A stretch of 64,000 nucleotides of DNA from Pholis gunnellus (taxonomy: Eukaryota; Chordata; Actinopteri; Perciformes; Pholidae). The DNA lies in contig OU342820.1 in NCBI GenBank assembly GCA_910591455.2, forward strand, positions 5,067,564 through 5,131,563. The letters run 5' to 3'. Positions 1-13,338 of this stretch are shown here, in pieces (the stretch's first letter is position 1; every line of letters begins with the position of its first letter). The notes under the pieces were generated by a model. The model was given only the letters and a program-made list of their open reading frames with translations, made no database searches and was not told the origin of the DNA. A program made the position numbers and the translations under genes.

Positions 1-555
1 CAGCAGCTAAATGTATTTGAACATGAATCAATATGAGTTTAAGTGTACGCTATGTTTAGAATATTATCACCAGTTCACCTTCCTGTGAGACGGCAATGCA
101 GTCTATGTTTCCGACAGGGAACTTAAGCCGTTATATGCTCTCGTCCAAAGCCGCCAGACTCCATTGAAAAAAAACAATAATTTTACCCTGTAGAATACAG
201 GAGTTGCTGTTACACAGCTGCCTCGATCGGTTGGTTGGTTTGTTTTATTTTGTGACTTTGGTGAATCCAAACTAACCCTTTAAAACACCCAAAGTCACAC
301 AATGACACAAACTAACTAACTAACCGCTCGAGGTAGCTTCAGACCAGCAACTTCCGTGTTCTACGAGGTGAAATTACTGTTCTTGCAATGGAGTCTGGTA
401 GCTTTTTACGAGAGCTTTGATGTATATGACGGCTTCAGTTCCCCATGGAAAAGAGCTGCCTCACTGTAAGGTAAACCTGTGAACATATTCTAAATATAGC
501 ACTTAAACTGATATAGATTTCTTTAGGTGGCTAAAATACGCTTTGCTGCTGCCCC
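1..555. repeat. fold-back (palindromic) repeat, copy 1
   Basis: A large imperfect palindrome centred near 275. The left arm (GCCAGACTCCATTG at about 148) pairs with CAATGGAGTCTGG at about 387. GTGACTTTGG (252) pairs with CCAAAGTCAC (289). Outer flanks also pair (TTTAGAATAT near 54 with ATATTCTAAA near 485). It may extend left beyond the window. A related copy lies at 33905-34365. This looks like a fold-back MITE; no coding content. Confidence 0.75.
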
Positions 556-874
556 CGTACACAGCAGTATGTTGCTTAGCTTCCCAGCTGGTACTCCTGT
601 CTGACTATGTAGAAGTAGCTCATACGTTCACACTTCAAAACATCCGAACAAGCAGAGCTGTGCACTGCGTCATCCACATGTGCATTCACGTGCGTCCTTG
701 TGCAGTGAACTGCACTGCAGATCACTAAGCTTTAATAAACAGTGGCAATCCCCTTTGGTATAATTTTTTACATATCATGTAAAAGTCTACCAAGCGTACA
801 AACAAGGTTAGCTGTAGCTGCGGTTTATGGTCTGGAAAAAGACTTTCATTGAACATGTCTGTGTGTGTGTCCAG

Positions 875-991
875 TCACAGAGACCTGAAGCCAGAGAATC
901 TTCTCCTGGATGAGAAGAATAACATCAGGATAGCAGACTTCGGCATGGCCTCGCTACAAGTCGGGGACAGCCTGTTGGAAACCAGTTGTGG
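875..991 (+). CDS. brsk1: brsk1 exon: catalytic loop, DFG and start of T-loop
   Basis: The acceptor is CCAG ending at 874 and the donor is GTGAGT from 992. The exon encodes HRDLKPENLLLDE, IADFGMASLQ and LLETSCG. The Thr in ETSCG is the LKB1 target in this family. The first base completes a codon begun in an exon outside the window. Confidence 0.95.
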
Positions 992-1970
992 GTGAGTACT
1001 GGATTAGATCAATGGGCTAAAATTAGCTTGAATTGATATGTGGGACCAAGACTGTACATATGAAGTGGACGTAGTCACCGTGACGTCACCCATTGGTTTG
1101 TGGATTGCCGATTTGAAGCCTCGAGTTTGGAATTTTGTCCGTCGCCATATTGTTTTTTTGCAGAGAGGGAGTACAACCAAATGCCGAATTTTTCCGGCGA
1201 CCAAAATGCTAAAATTAACTTTCATGAACTGAAAACAAAAGCCTTGGCAGCAACCTGTCAATCACAAAGTAGCCCCGCCCTAAAGCGTACTCTGCTTTAT
1301 GGTCTATTAGACTCTAAATGGGACCATCATTTATTAAATGAACATCATGCTGTATTGAGGAAGACATGAAACTAGCGATTGAGACCATAAACTCATGTAT
1401 ACGAAATGTACTGAGGTAATAGGTCAAGTGAGAAGTAGGCCCCCTGATGGCCATCAGAAATAATGCAATTTTAAGGCTCTTCCCCATTGGCTTCACTTTT
1501 CAGACCCGGAGGTTGCCGCCTGGGTGCGACTTGTTCATCTGCCTATTTAAATAACATCTGGTGTTGTAAATTAACTACAAATATGATCATGTAAATTCGG
1601 TGACACACACAAAGTGTGCAGAACATTAGGAGCATCCACTCAGCGCTCTATTGTGTCTTTTTACATAATTGATGACTTTGTTCGTTAAAAGCTTAAGCGT
1701 TTTTTAAACTGCCTGCCCATCAGGAGCAACTTGGATTCAACACATACAATTAGTAAGGGAGCGTAGCTTTTCGCCTGGATTCACCTATTCAGTCTAATCA
1801 ATGACTAAAAGAGCTTTTTCATCAAATCAGCACCTGCGTCCTTTATCTGTGTGCATGGTTGCATCTGGTTAAATCATTTAATAATTGCCTCTTCTTTCTT
1901 CACAGATCCCCACATTATGCTTGCCCAGAGGTCATAAGGGTTAGTTACTTCCCATCTCGGTGTTATTGTG

Positions 1971-2004
<34 letters not shown>

Positions 2005-5000
2005 AGTCTGTGTGTGTATGTCTAATGCTTCCATGTCTTTGCATTTTGGTTTCAGGGAGAGAAGTATGACGGTCGCAGAGCCGATGTCTGGAGCTGTGGA
2101 GTCATCCTCTTTGCTCTTCTGGTGGTAAGAAGATCCTTTTATTCTTTTTTTTCTTCTTTCCAGTATTGAGTTGCATTTTCTCTCTGCCCTTTGATTCCCG
2201 CTATTTAAGTCACAAAGAACAGGAATCCCATTGAACCTCATACACAGTCTTCTCTCAAGCCTTCTGTCAGCGTATCAGCCTCAAATCTTAAAGGTACCCT
2301 GTGGAGATGTTGACAACTATTGGCAGCCTGGAGCAATGTTGTGATGAATGAGCCGGTCACCATTTTGTTTATATCTTGTGCATCAGACTAGCGAGGTAGT
2401 GGAATGCAAGAGTACGTGGGTGACGCAACTTTTCCCCTGCATGACAGTTGGTGGCGGTAACCTGCCAAGAAATGCAGCAATGCGCCAGCAAAAGGCAGAA
2501 ATAGATAGACACGGATGGATTTAAAAAAAAAAAAACATTACATATACATATAATGGATTTTTTTTGTGAGAAACATAACACAAAGACATAGCTGTATTGT
2601 TCTACAAGAACACTCCGCAGGGTGCCTTTTAAGGAATGGTTCGACAAAGGTGACAAAATCCGCCTACCAGCACCTCTGAAGCTCTTACATTCACACGTTA
2701 TATCTTGTTTGTTTAATCCATAAATGTAGTAGTATGTAGCTTTAGAGGTGCTGGTATGCATACTTTGTTACCTTAGAACTAGACAGGCTTTTAGACTTTA
2801 TGCTAAACTAAGCTTACTGGCAAAACTATTTTTTTTTACAATATATCTATTAAACAAATTGTTAAACTATTCCTTTAACTATGCTGAGTGTAACACGTTT
2901 TGGTGCCACTAAACTATTTCATCTCTTTGCATCTCTCTCATCCTATTTCCTCGTCTTTCTGTATCTTCTCCCGTCCCCTTTCCCAGGGTGCCTTGCCCTT
3001 TGACCATGATAACCTGCGGCAGCTTCTAGAGAAAGTGAAGAGCGGGGTGTTCCACATGCCCCACTTTATACCTCCTGACTGTCAAGCTTTGCTTAAAGGA
3101 ATGATAGAAGTCAACCCTGACAAGAGACTCACGGTGAGCAGGGAGGGACCATGGGGCTTATATAGGGAGGGACAAGTATATGTGTATATATATATATGGT
3201 ATATATATCTATGTATGCAGTATATATATAGATATATATACACAACATAAGGGGCATTCAAGTGTACGTACTCTGATGTTGATTAAGCTAAAAAAATTTG
3301 CCGCTGATTCAAAGACATCTTTCTTCCGATGTAAGTCCAAAGGAAAAAGTCTTTCTGGGCCCAATGGCATCACGAGACGAAACCCAAAGTTGTAGGCCTC
3401 TACAAAAATGTACTTAAAAAACCCTGGCCTTCTTCTTGTGGGGCTTGGCGCAAATATTATCTATTGTGTTGTTTCATGTAGTGCATTTATTGTCAAGTGG
3501 TTGTTTTTTGTCCATCTGCCCATTGACAACAGATGCAAATTAGCTTCTAGCTAGCTCTTGTGCAATTAGTTTTCACTCTGCGCTGTCCCTGCAAAAATAA
3601 ACAATAAAAGAAAGAAAGAAAGTTACCGGAACACAGGCAGCACAGGCAGTCAAAAACTGAGGATCACGCAGAAACTAAGCCCTGTCTGGAAGAGTAAAAT
3701 GTCAGCCGTAGACAGTGTTTTCAACCGTTAGCTTAATCAGCTAGCTAGCTACAGCTTATCAAATCTTCAGATGGCAAAATCGTTGGTTCTAAGATTGAGT
3801 AGCCCTTTTGACTGCCTCTGTTTGAAATAAAGGCCATATTGTTGATAAGAAATGAATCAGCATTTTCAGTGCTAAATCTGCCGCTGTTCTCACTCTGAAC
3901 TGCATATGAATGGAGGAGCGTTCCGTAACTGAGGAAGGCACGGCTGAGCAAACAGTCACTTTGCACCACAGCAGTTTCCACAGCACACGAAGCATGAACC
4001 AGACATTCAGGTGGGAGGAAGGAAAGAAAAGGCCCCAGGCCTCGCTTCGAGATGTGACAGAAATCAACGCTGACACCGGACCTTACAGAGGGAAGAGGAA
4101 GGAGATGAGGAAGGTGGAAAAGAAAAGAGCAGAGGAATAGGCCTTGGGTATTGCTTAAAGGCACGAGTGGAGTCAGCCATGACACGACAGGGTTTTTTAT
4201 TTCTGTCTTCAAAGGCAAGTTAGCAGTTCATTTGGAGATGAGACTCATGGAAACTGAGGTGTAGGGAGGAAGAGAGGCATGAATATATGCATGTGTGCAC
4301 AATGCGATTGATTGGATGGATCAAGTGGCTGTAGAGAAGGCTGGAGGCGCTGAGGGTGAAAGGGGGCGAGGACCTCTCTTCCTTTTCACCCAAATACCAG
4401 CTTTCCCTTCCTGAAAGCAAGGCTTGAAAAGGAGACCGGCAGGCCAGAGGCAGAGAGAGGGGAGAGGGCGAGTGAATAAATGAATGAGCGAGTGAATGGA
4501 CAGCTGGAAGAAATTCCACCGCGCTCAGCTTTAGAAAGAGTGGAGAGGAATCCACGCTTTCGAGGCCCGAGAGGTGGAGACTACTGTGATAATGTGGTTT
4601 GTAGAGACTGCTGACAGAGAGGAAGCCTGGTCATTTAGTCTTTCAGCTACAACAGAGCAGATTTAATCAAAGCTGTGGCTTCGTCTGACGAGCTGTTGAT
4701 TAATGGAGCCTGAAACCAGGTCAGACTGTCTCTCTCTCTCTGTCTGTCTGCTGGTTGCCTCCATGGAAACCACCCAACACACAGGGAGACAGATTTCAAT
4801 CCAGCTGAAAAGTATATCTGTCGCTAGCAAGCTGAACATTCGGATCCCACACATCTTTTTTTTGTTGCTTTTTTCAACATATTCATATCAGTTAGGAAAC
4901 GGGAAGTGTCTCCTCTGTGCCGCATACAGTACTTTATGAGCACGTTAACAAATGCAAAGCTCTGGCTGCATACAGCTGCTTGCTGGTTTCCTCTCGGCAT

Positions 5001-8000
5001 ACAGTGTTCACAGCGGGCCCACTGTTTACGTGCTTGCAGAACTGCAGCTGCTCCATTACACCAACCCTAAGAGATACTGTAGAGTATTGATGCGATGGCT
5101 ACCACTGTATGCAGGGGTGACGTATTTTTGCATCACCCTGGTTCCCTCGAAAGGAAAAAAGCCAGTGGAATTTTTTCCTTTGGGTTTTGGATTATTGCAT
5201 TATTATTTAATGTCTTAGAACAAAACGTTAAAATCTCTAAAGCTTGTGTTGTTTTTGCAAAAAATGCTTTTTCATTTTCGCGTTTTAGGACTCATTCCTG
5301 TGTTACTCTGAGCAGGACTGGACTGCAGGGATACTTTTCCTGGGCTCATAAATGCAGATAAGAGAGTCTACGGCCATGCTAGCGGCTCGAGGCTGTACCT
5401 GATCTTAATGCTAACATCAGTATGCTAACATGCATACTGATGAGCAAGTGTGATGTTTATCATGTTCACCGTGAGGCTTTTGCAGGTATTTGGTCAAATT
5501 AACTTTGTACCTGATGATGATCTGATTAAAAAGTTAAGTTATTACAATTGGTATGACTATCTGCACCAAATTTCATCAATTCATTCAATATTTTTTTTTA
5601 GATATTTCAGTCTGGACCAAAGTGATTTAGACTGGTTTAATCAGGTTCTTATTTTATTTTTTAAACACAGATCCCAGTGTTCAGTTAGACAAAATCGGAA
5701 ACTATGTTTTGATCAATGCTGTAATATTGTCTTCTTTTTTTTAAATATTACAGCTAGAAGCAATACAGAAACACCCCTGGTACCAGTAAGTACCACGTTC
5801 ACTTTCTTACCTGTTGCTTCCTCTGCATTTTCCCTGTTCCCTTCTTCACTAAAGCCACTATCGTTGGTATTAAAGTAGCATCGCGGCACTTGGCTCCGCT
5901 GGCCACATCTGTAATTTCTCACACCTTCACTTTAACTATCGGCCTCTGCTTATTGTGGGTCAGCCAATATTCTAACACGCAACATACCTCATACCATACT
6001 GTACATACAGTGTGCTGCTCAGACGTCTGTTTTACATTGTCAGTCGACACCAGGCATACTAGCATTTGATTTTTCACTGTAATCACTAAAAGCTAAAAAA
6101 TAAAGTTTTATATATATACAGTATGTCGTAATATAAATATAGTCCTGGCTTAATCCATGATGTGACTTACATTGCTTTTTGAAATAACTTCTGTGGGTAG
6201 TAGTGGGTTTTTAAAAGCTAATGCTTATACCAATATATTTGTACTACAGTGACTCAGCTGTTTTGGCCGTGTTGAACATGAGAATCTTCCCCAAGAAAAT
6301 GTGTGAAATATTCTAATGAACCTGAGATCATAAAAGTGTGGGAAGAAAAATGCAGGAAGCAGTGTAACGTACTGCTCCGCGGCCCAAATCATCACCATAA
6401 TATCTGACTGTGAAGAGTTCTCCCTCGTTGTCTATCAGTGCTTGCGGTAAACTTTGAGATGTTTCTAACGTTTTTCAATTGCACGCAACTACATACCCTG
6501 ATTTCTTTCCCCTTCAGGGCGGGCCGTAATGAGCCTTGCCCAGAGCAGCCGGCGCCCCGCCGTGTGTGTGTGAAGAGGATCCTGTCCTTAACAGACCTGG
6601 ACCCTGATGTCCTGGAAAGCATGTACTCCTTAGGGTGCTTCAGAGACCGGGTCAAACTCACACAGGACCTTACAAGTGAGGAGTGAGTAAATATAACCCA
6701 TCAAACATTTCCACTTTGAATGGATGGCAATACATCATTGTGCACCAGTGTTGAGAAATATCTGTTGGAATTTATGACAGAACATTGATCAGATAGCTTG
6801 ATAAATCTGCTTTATTATCCACTACAGAGTATATTAATATTTTATATAAATAGATTGAAAGAATGAAAGAAGAATTTAAAATGTAAACCTGTGTCTCCAC
6901 TGCACCGGTTGATCCCTAGGCAATCATTAGACGAGTAGAACAAACATGTCAAGTCGGCATCAGACTATGACCCTCTATGTGACCGTAGTTATGGTCGCGG
7001 AGTAAAGAACAAAGTGAGGTTACGAAGTATACAGAGCAATATCGTCTGCAAAGGGAGAAGGTCTGGGTGGATGGTTGGGTCCACAAACACATGAATTTCA
7101 CCCAGGAAACTGCTGTTTGTGTCCCGTGGGAAACCAAAAGTCAACCTTGGTTTGTTAAAAGTTATGTAACGTTACTACGTTGCATACGTAAGGTAGCCTT
7201 AGCTACGTAGTAGTTTGACCACTGACCACGCTGCCGTATATTTGACGAGTTGGGATTGAGAACGTGTTGGCTTGCATGCATGCTAAAAATAAAATGCATA
7301 ATTGTGTGTGTAGTTACTTTAATTTCTCTCTCACAATGTCTCTTTCTCTCTCCGTCTCTTTCGCTCATTGTCTTTTTTTGTCCTTTTGTGGCCTGTGAAT
7401 TAGTTAAATCATTAATCGGCCTGGCATGGCAGGAACAAGAGCAACAATATCAACAAGGGCTCTCTTATCTCTGTGTCCACCCATCCGTTGTGTCCCCCTT
7501 CACTGACGAGCTCTCTCACTACCCACAACAGCAGAAGCAGAAGCGTTTTAGCATCTTTAAGCTCATTGTTTTGTTTTTCCGGCCGGCAACTTCACTGTTT
7601 TGACTGAGTCTCACAGCTCTCATCGTAACCGTTACCAGCCACAGTAGGCAGCTGTTGTCAGTGAAACAACTGTGATAAACCCGCTGTATACTGCCTGACC
7701 AGCCGACAGGCAAATTTAGCAACTAGCTGGTGAACATAGTGGAGCCTTTAGCAGATATGGAGCCAAACAATGATTGTAAGAATTAGTGGAAACTAAAAAT
7801 CCTAGCTAAAAGTAGTGTTTGACTAACATTTTCCAGAAACACTCCAAACCAAATCAATTCTAATGTTTTTTCCGTGTTTACTGGATGTGTAAATAATTAA
7901 CTGATTGCTAACAGGTAGGTGTTTAGGGTTTGTTGTCGTTAACATTAGCAACAGATATTTTGCTTAATTAGCTTGTGGGCTAAATAGCTAGCTCAAAAAG

Positions 8001-11000
8001 CAAAACAAAAACGTCAAACTGAGCTGACTTTTCAACTCAAGCTGCAACTTTGATTCACTTGAAACAATGTCTAGCTTTAGTGTGTCACGTTAACTCTATC
8101 TAGAAACAATTAATCAAATACTGCTTACGATACAATCGCTGAACCCATCAACTATCGGCCTAACGATGATTCAGCCAATGCGTTCAACAGCCAATATTTA
8201 GAGGAGACGGGGATAAGGAAACAATGTATAAAATAAAAGAATCGAGGTAACGGATATCCGGGCCAAGGCTTCCTCCTCCGTGCACCTGTCATGGTTTACA
8301 GTGCGATTAGCAACTTGAGACGCGAGAATAGATTTGGAGTTGAGAGACGACGTCTACGACTGGTTTTGTTTCACAAGTAGCCGGTTTACACTCATTTAAT
8401 GATACATTTCCAAGCTTATAAAAACCTGAATCATCATCAGATGACAGCCGATGGGTTCCGAGATTGCATTTCCACCTCTTTTTCTCTCCACATGGACTGT
8501 TTATCTACTAAATGTTTTTAGTCAATACAACTCGGAATACAAACGGAAACCACAACGCTTAGCGATTCTGCATTCATATGCAGATTTCTGTTTACGATAT
8601 GACCTGTCCGGACCATCCCATTTACAAGTTGTTTTTGTTGCCATTATTTATTCACATGTGACACTGACAAGCCTCTTGTCTTTCTTTTGTTTTCCGATTC
8701 CGTCGGTAAAAAGCTTTCAGTGTCTCGTCTCTTTCTGACCTTCGGTTTCTCCGTCGCCCTGCGTCTTGTTCTGCAGGGAGAACCAGGAGAAGATGATCTA
8801 CTACCTCCTGTTGGACAGGAAGGAGCGATACCCCAGCTGTGAAGATGAGGATCTGCCACCCAGAAATGACCTCGGTGAGAACACGTGCTGCATAACCTCT
8901 TCAGACAAAAGCTTGATTGTGAAATCTAATGTCACTTCTCCTCTGAACTGTGCTTTTATCATTGAAAATTCAGTCGATTCTTTTAAAAGATAAAATTCAG
9001 ATTTTTACTTTTTTTCCCTAATATTTTTGACCTCCAAGATCCCCCCAGGAAGCGAGTGGACTCCCCCATGCTGACGCGTCATGGTCGCTGTCGTCCAGAG
9101 AGGAAGAGCCTGGAGGTCCTCAGTGTCACAGAGGGGGGGTCTCCCACCCCGCCTCGCAGGGCCCTGGACACTAATGCACACAGCCAGAGGTCAGAACCAG
9201 GACTGACGTAACATGAGATTATTTTTTAACTGATGGAAATTGTTGACAGCCAAGTTAATATAATAAGCTCAGTAACAAGCTCAACCATAGAGCAGAGGAG
9301 AATTATACACAACAGAATATTTGGTCATTGTTGCACCTAAAAGTCCCATTCACCTCGATGACTTGTTTGTTTCTGTCTTCAAAAGGTCTCGTTCAGTCAG
9401 TGGAGCGTCCACAGGTCTGTCCTCCAGTCCTCTCAGCAGTCCCAGGGTAAGAACTTCTCTCCACTCTATTAACCGTGTTATAGACCTTTTCATTGCCTCT
9501 GACCTAGCTGCCTTAAAACAGGGTCTGACCTGCTGTCTGGAGACACAGAGTTCAACTATTTTGAGTTTTTTTACACTCAAAAGGCAAATTCAAAGTTTTT
9601 TAACCTACGAGTTTACACTTTAATCAACCATGCTTGTGTCACACAGCTACATGGGTGAGTCTCCCAAATAGATTCTCCCATTTTAATCTCCCCCATGCCT
9701 ATAACGATCCTGGCCAGGTCTGTGAAATGTTCCGTTCTGTACTTTACATCACATAATCTGACTAAATGATTACACTCACGAGAGTGGGGGATTGGCACTG
9801 AAAGCTGCATTAATGTGCGCAGTTTGTCTAATTTTGGTCTGGCAAGCATTTCTACATATACGGTGATCTCTTTGAGTTCAGTTTCACACATTCTAATGAG
9901 CAAAGGGAACTCAGTATGTTTATATAATCATTTGCATATCATTGATATTACTAGTTTGTTTACAAGCAGTTAAAGGAACAGTTTGACATTTTGGCAAGTG
10001 GGCTTATTCCTTTTTTTTTATTTGCCAAAAGTTAGATGATGTCGGTACAGTAAAAATGAAGTTACCAGCAGCAGTTGGTTAGCTTAGCTTAGCACAAAGA
10101 CAGGAAACAGGGGGAAACCGCTAGCCCCAGCCTCGCTCTGTCCAAAGGTTATAAAATTGCCCGATCAGCACCTCTCATTTACTGACATAAGTTATGTCAC
10201 CATGACAACTAACAACAGTAGCCATTGTCTTCTGTTCTAGTCAAATGAGCACGGAAAACAGTTCAATGTCCGTTCTACTCCTATATGGTCTGAGCATACA
10301 GTAAAGACTGAAGCTGGTATTATAGTTAATACAGACTTTCCCTGTCACATTTGAAGGTATAAATGTGATCATATTTTGTAATTGTCAACAAATCCCATGA
10401 AAAAAACCCAACATTTATCAATACAGTATTTTCTGTGTATCCGAAACCTGATATATCTTGATCCTCTGCGCCATAGCGCTCAATTGTTGTCTAAGAACTA
10501 TTAATAAACGCACCGGTGAGTCACACTGTTGCACTGGGTGACACGTTCCTTTATTGCCGTGAACATGGGCACTGTGGTGTATTTTAAATCAATCCCACAC
10601 ACATCATCCTGCTGCTGGAACAGAAAATAGGTCAAAGCATATCAAATGTGCATTCATCCGCAGCTGAAAATAGTACAGAATAAAATGCAACATTTTCCTA
10701 CCGTTTGAGTCATATGTGATAAAAACTAAATTGTCCAGTTGTTTTGTTACGAAAATACTGAACCTTGAAAACGGAACCTATCCAGCTCTGTTAGGGACCA
10801 GTGGGCTTGGGGTTGAGTTTGGTCTTTTCTTTGTAATGTGCTGTGTGTTGTGTACTAAAGCTGTTCTGTATCTGTCTTTCCAGACTTTTCCTTTTGAACT
10901 CGCAGTATATATTGAACATATATGTATTATCAGCGGCTCCAATTTAAAGATATCAGTTTCGGCCATCAGCAACACCAAACCAAATTTCCTGTGACGCTTG

Positions 11001-13293
11001 TTTTGTTTTCTCTGCTAACTCTCGACTCAGACTGTGGCTGCTAAGCTATGGCAGCCTTTTCCATCACACTCCATCACTTTCTCAGTCATTCACATTCCCA
11101 TTTCATCGACACGCCATGCCGCCTCATGCAAATGTCTGGACCAAACACATACGTAGCTGTACCCAAGAACAGAGATCCCCCAAATCCTTCTTCCATCTGA
11201 TCGAGGCTTGTTGAAGAATCGTTTCCATGAACCATAATTCATGACCATTGCTTTCTCTCATCCCTCCTTCTCCCCATCTCTCTCTCTCTCTCTCTCTCTC
11301 TGTCTGCCCATCAGAGCCCGGTCTTCACTTTCAGCCAATCAGAAGTCGCCTCCGCTTCCTCCTCCAAAGACCCCAAACCAGGAAGCGCCACCACGTCTCG
11401 GCCTACCCGCCCACCACCCGACCCCAAAACACAGACCCTGCCCTCAAAGGGCCAGGCCGACCGGCCCCCACTCCACTCCATGAAGTCCCTCCCCCTCCAG
11501 ACCCCACGCTCCCCTTCCCCGTCCCCCTCTCCACTCCTCTCCCCCATCCCACGCTTCTTCAACTTCCCCTCTCCATCCGTCTTCAAGTCCAAGAACGTCC
11601 ACTCGCCCTCTAACTCCTCTGCCGCCCCTCCCCCTGTGTCGCAGGTCACGCCGCAGGGCTCGCCGCTGCCCACACCGCTGGGCACGCCCGTGCACCAAAT
11701 CCACCACCCTTCCTCCACCACCCCTCCCTCCTCCTCCTCCTCGTCCTCTTCTTCCAGGGCGGACGGGGCCGGTGGGGCCTCGCTGTCGCTGACGCCGCCC
11801 TCCAGCCCGGGCGGCAGCGGCGGTCTGGCCGCCTCCAGCTCCGCCCACTGGAGAACGAGGCTCAACTCGTTCAAAAACAACCTCCTGGGCTCGCCGCGCT
11901 TCCATCGGCGCAAACTGCAAGGTGAGTCTGAACAAACTATCAGTGGAAGATGATGATGATGATGGGGTGAATCCGCATCACTTTGAGATAAAAAAAAAAT
12001 CCAAAAAAGTAGTGCTCTCTAAATGAAGTACGAAGTAACTTGATGCTGCGCTAACAGTTTAAACAATCAGAGTTAATCTACTCGCATCCAAGATAGAATC
12101 TATTATTACCGAGAAACGGCCACGTGCCCCAGCCTGTAGCCTGCGGCTGTGTTGATTAATGTCTGTGTGATAATCTCTAATTAGGGCAATTAGATTATGC
12201 CCTGTCATAAAGATTCACTGGCCTTTTGCTTCTGTCGTCCTCGCTCTCTCTCTCTCTGTTTTCCTTTTTTTAGTCCCCACGTCAGAGGACATGTCCAGTT
12301 TGACTCCCGAGTCCAGTCCAGAGTAAGTCCACACGAGTCTCTGTTACAATATCACAACGGTTTGTAGGTTGACAAAACAATCTCACCACGAGGTCCATTA
12401 CGTAGCGTTTAGAGCTTCAATGCTTTCAAGCTCCAGAGCAGAGATTTGTTTGTCAGCGAACTCCCGTCTCTGCTCTGGTTTTTCTGTATAACCAGAATTA
12501 TTTAAACAGTCAATTCCTTGACTGAACACTATGTCAGTCATTATGGGCCAGTTAAAAATACCACATCCAACCCAGATGAATCGTGTCATTGGAAGGAATC
12601 GGTCACATGTCGCAACACTTGTTCATTTGCAGACTGGCGAAGAAGTCCTGGTTCGGTAACTTCATCAGCCTGGAGAAAGAGGAGCAGATCTTCGTGATGA
12701 TTCAAGACAAGCCGCTCAGCTCCATCAAGGCTGACATCGTCCACGCTTTTCTCTCAGTGAGTACGGCTCGAGCTTCAATAGGCCTCGACAACCTCCGGCA
12801 TTCACTGTGTAGTACAATTTGCGGCATTAAAGGCAGAGACTAAATATTGAGTGTCACCCTTTTTCTTTTTGCCTCTCCAGATCCCATCCCTCAGCCACAG
12901 CGTGGTGTCTCAGAACAGTTTCCGGGCAGAGTACAAGTCCTCCGGGGGCCCCTCTGTCTTCCAGAAGCCTGTCAAGTTCCAAGTATTATTACTCTTTATT
13001 TATTTTTTACATCTTCCAACTCCATCTTTAACAAATGCATGTTGTGCTGGCCATGCAGCATTCAAACCCACTGAAGTTTTTTATCAGATTCTAGTCAACA
13101 CCTCAGTGAAGACTTTGAGTGTTTCAATGTAAGCATCATATGCATGAAGATTCAATGATTTACCAATCTGTTACTGGCACACGATCTAAAGCTTTCAAGC
13201 AGCTTTAACCAACATTTTAAATATTATTAAGCTTATATATAAGCTTAAACTTATATATAAGCTTAATAATATTTAAAATGTTGGTTAAAGCTG

Positions 13294-13338
<45 letters not shown>

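Noticed and set aside
3745..4555. ORFs of 111-157 aa on the minus strand in a brsk1 intron
   Set aside because: Purine/pyrimidine-biased sequence with no recognisable domain or splice context.
11248..11935. Overlapping long ORFs on both strands across the brsk1 linker exon
   Set aside because: The C/T bias removes stop codons in several frames. Only one frame joins the flanking brsk1 exons and matches the family.
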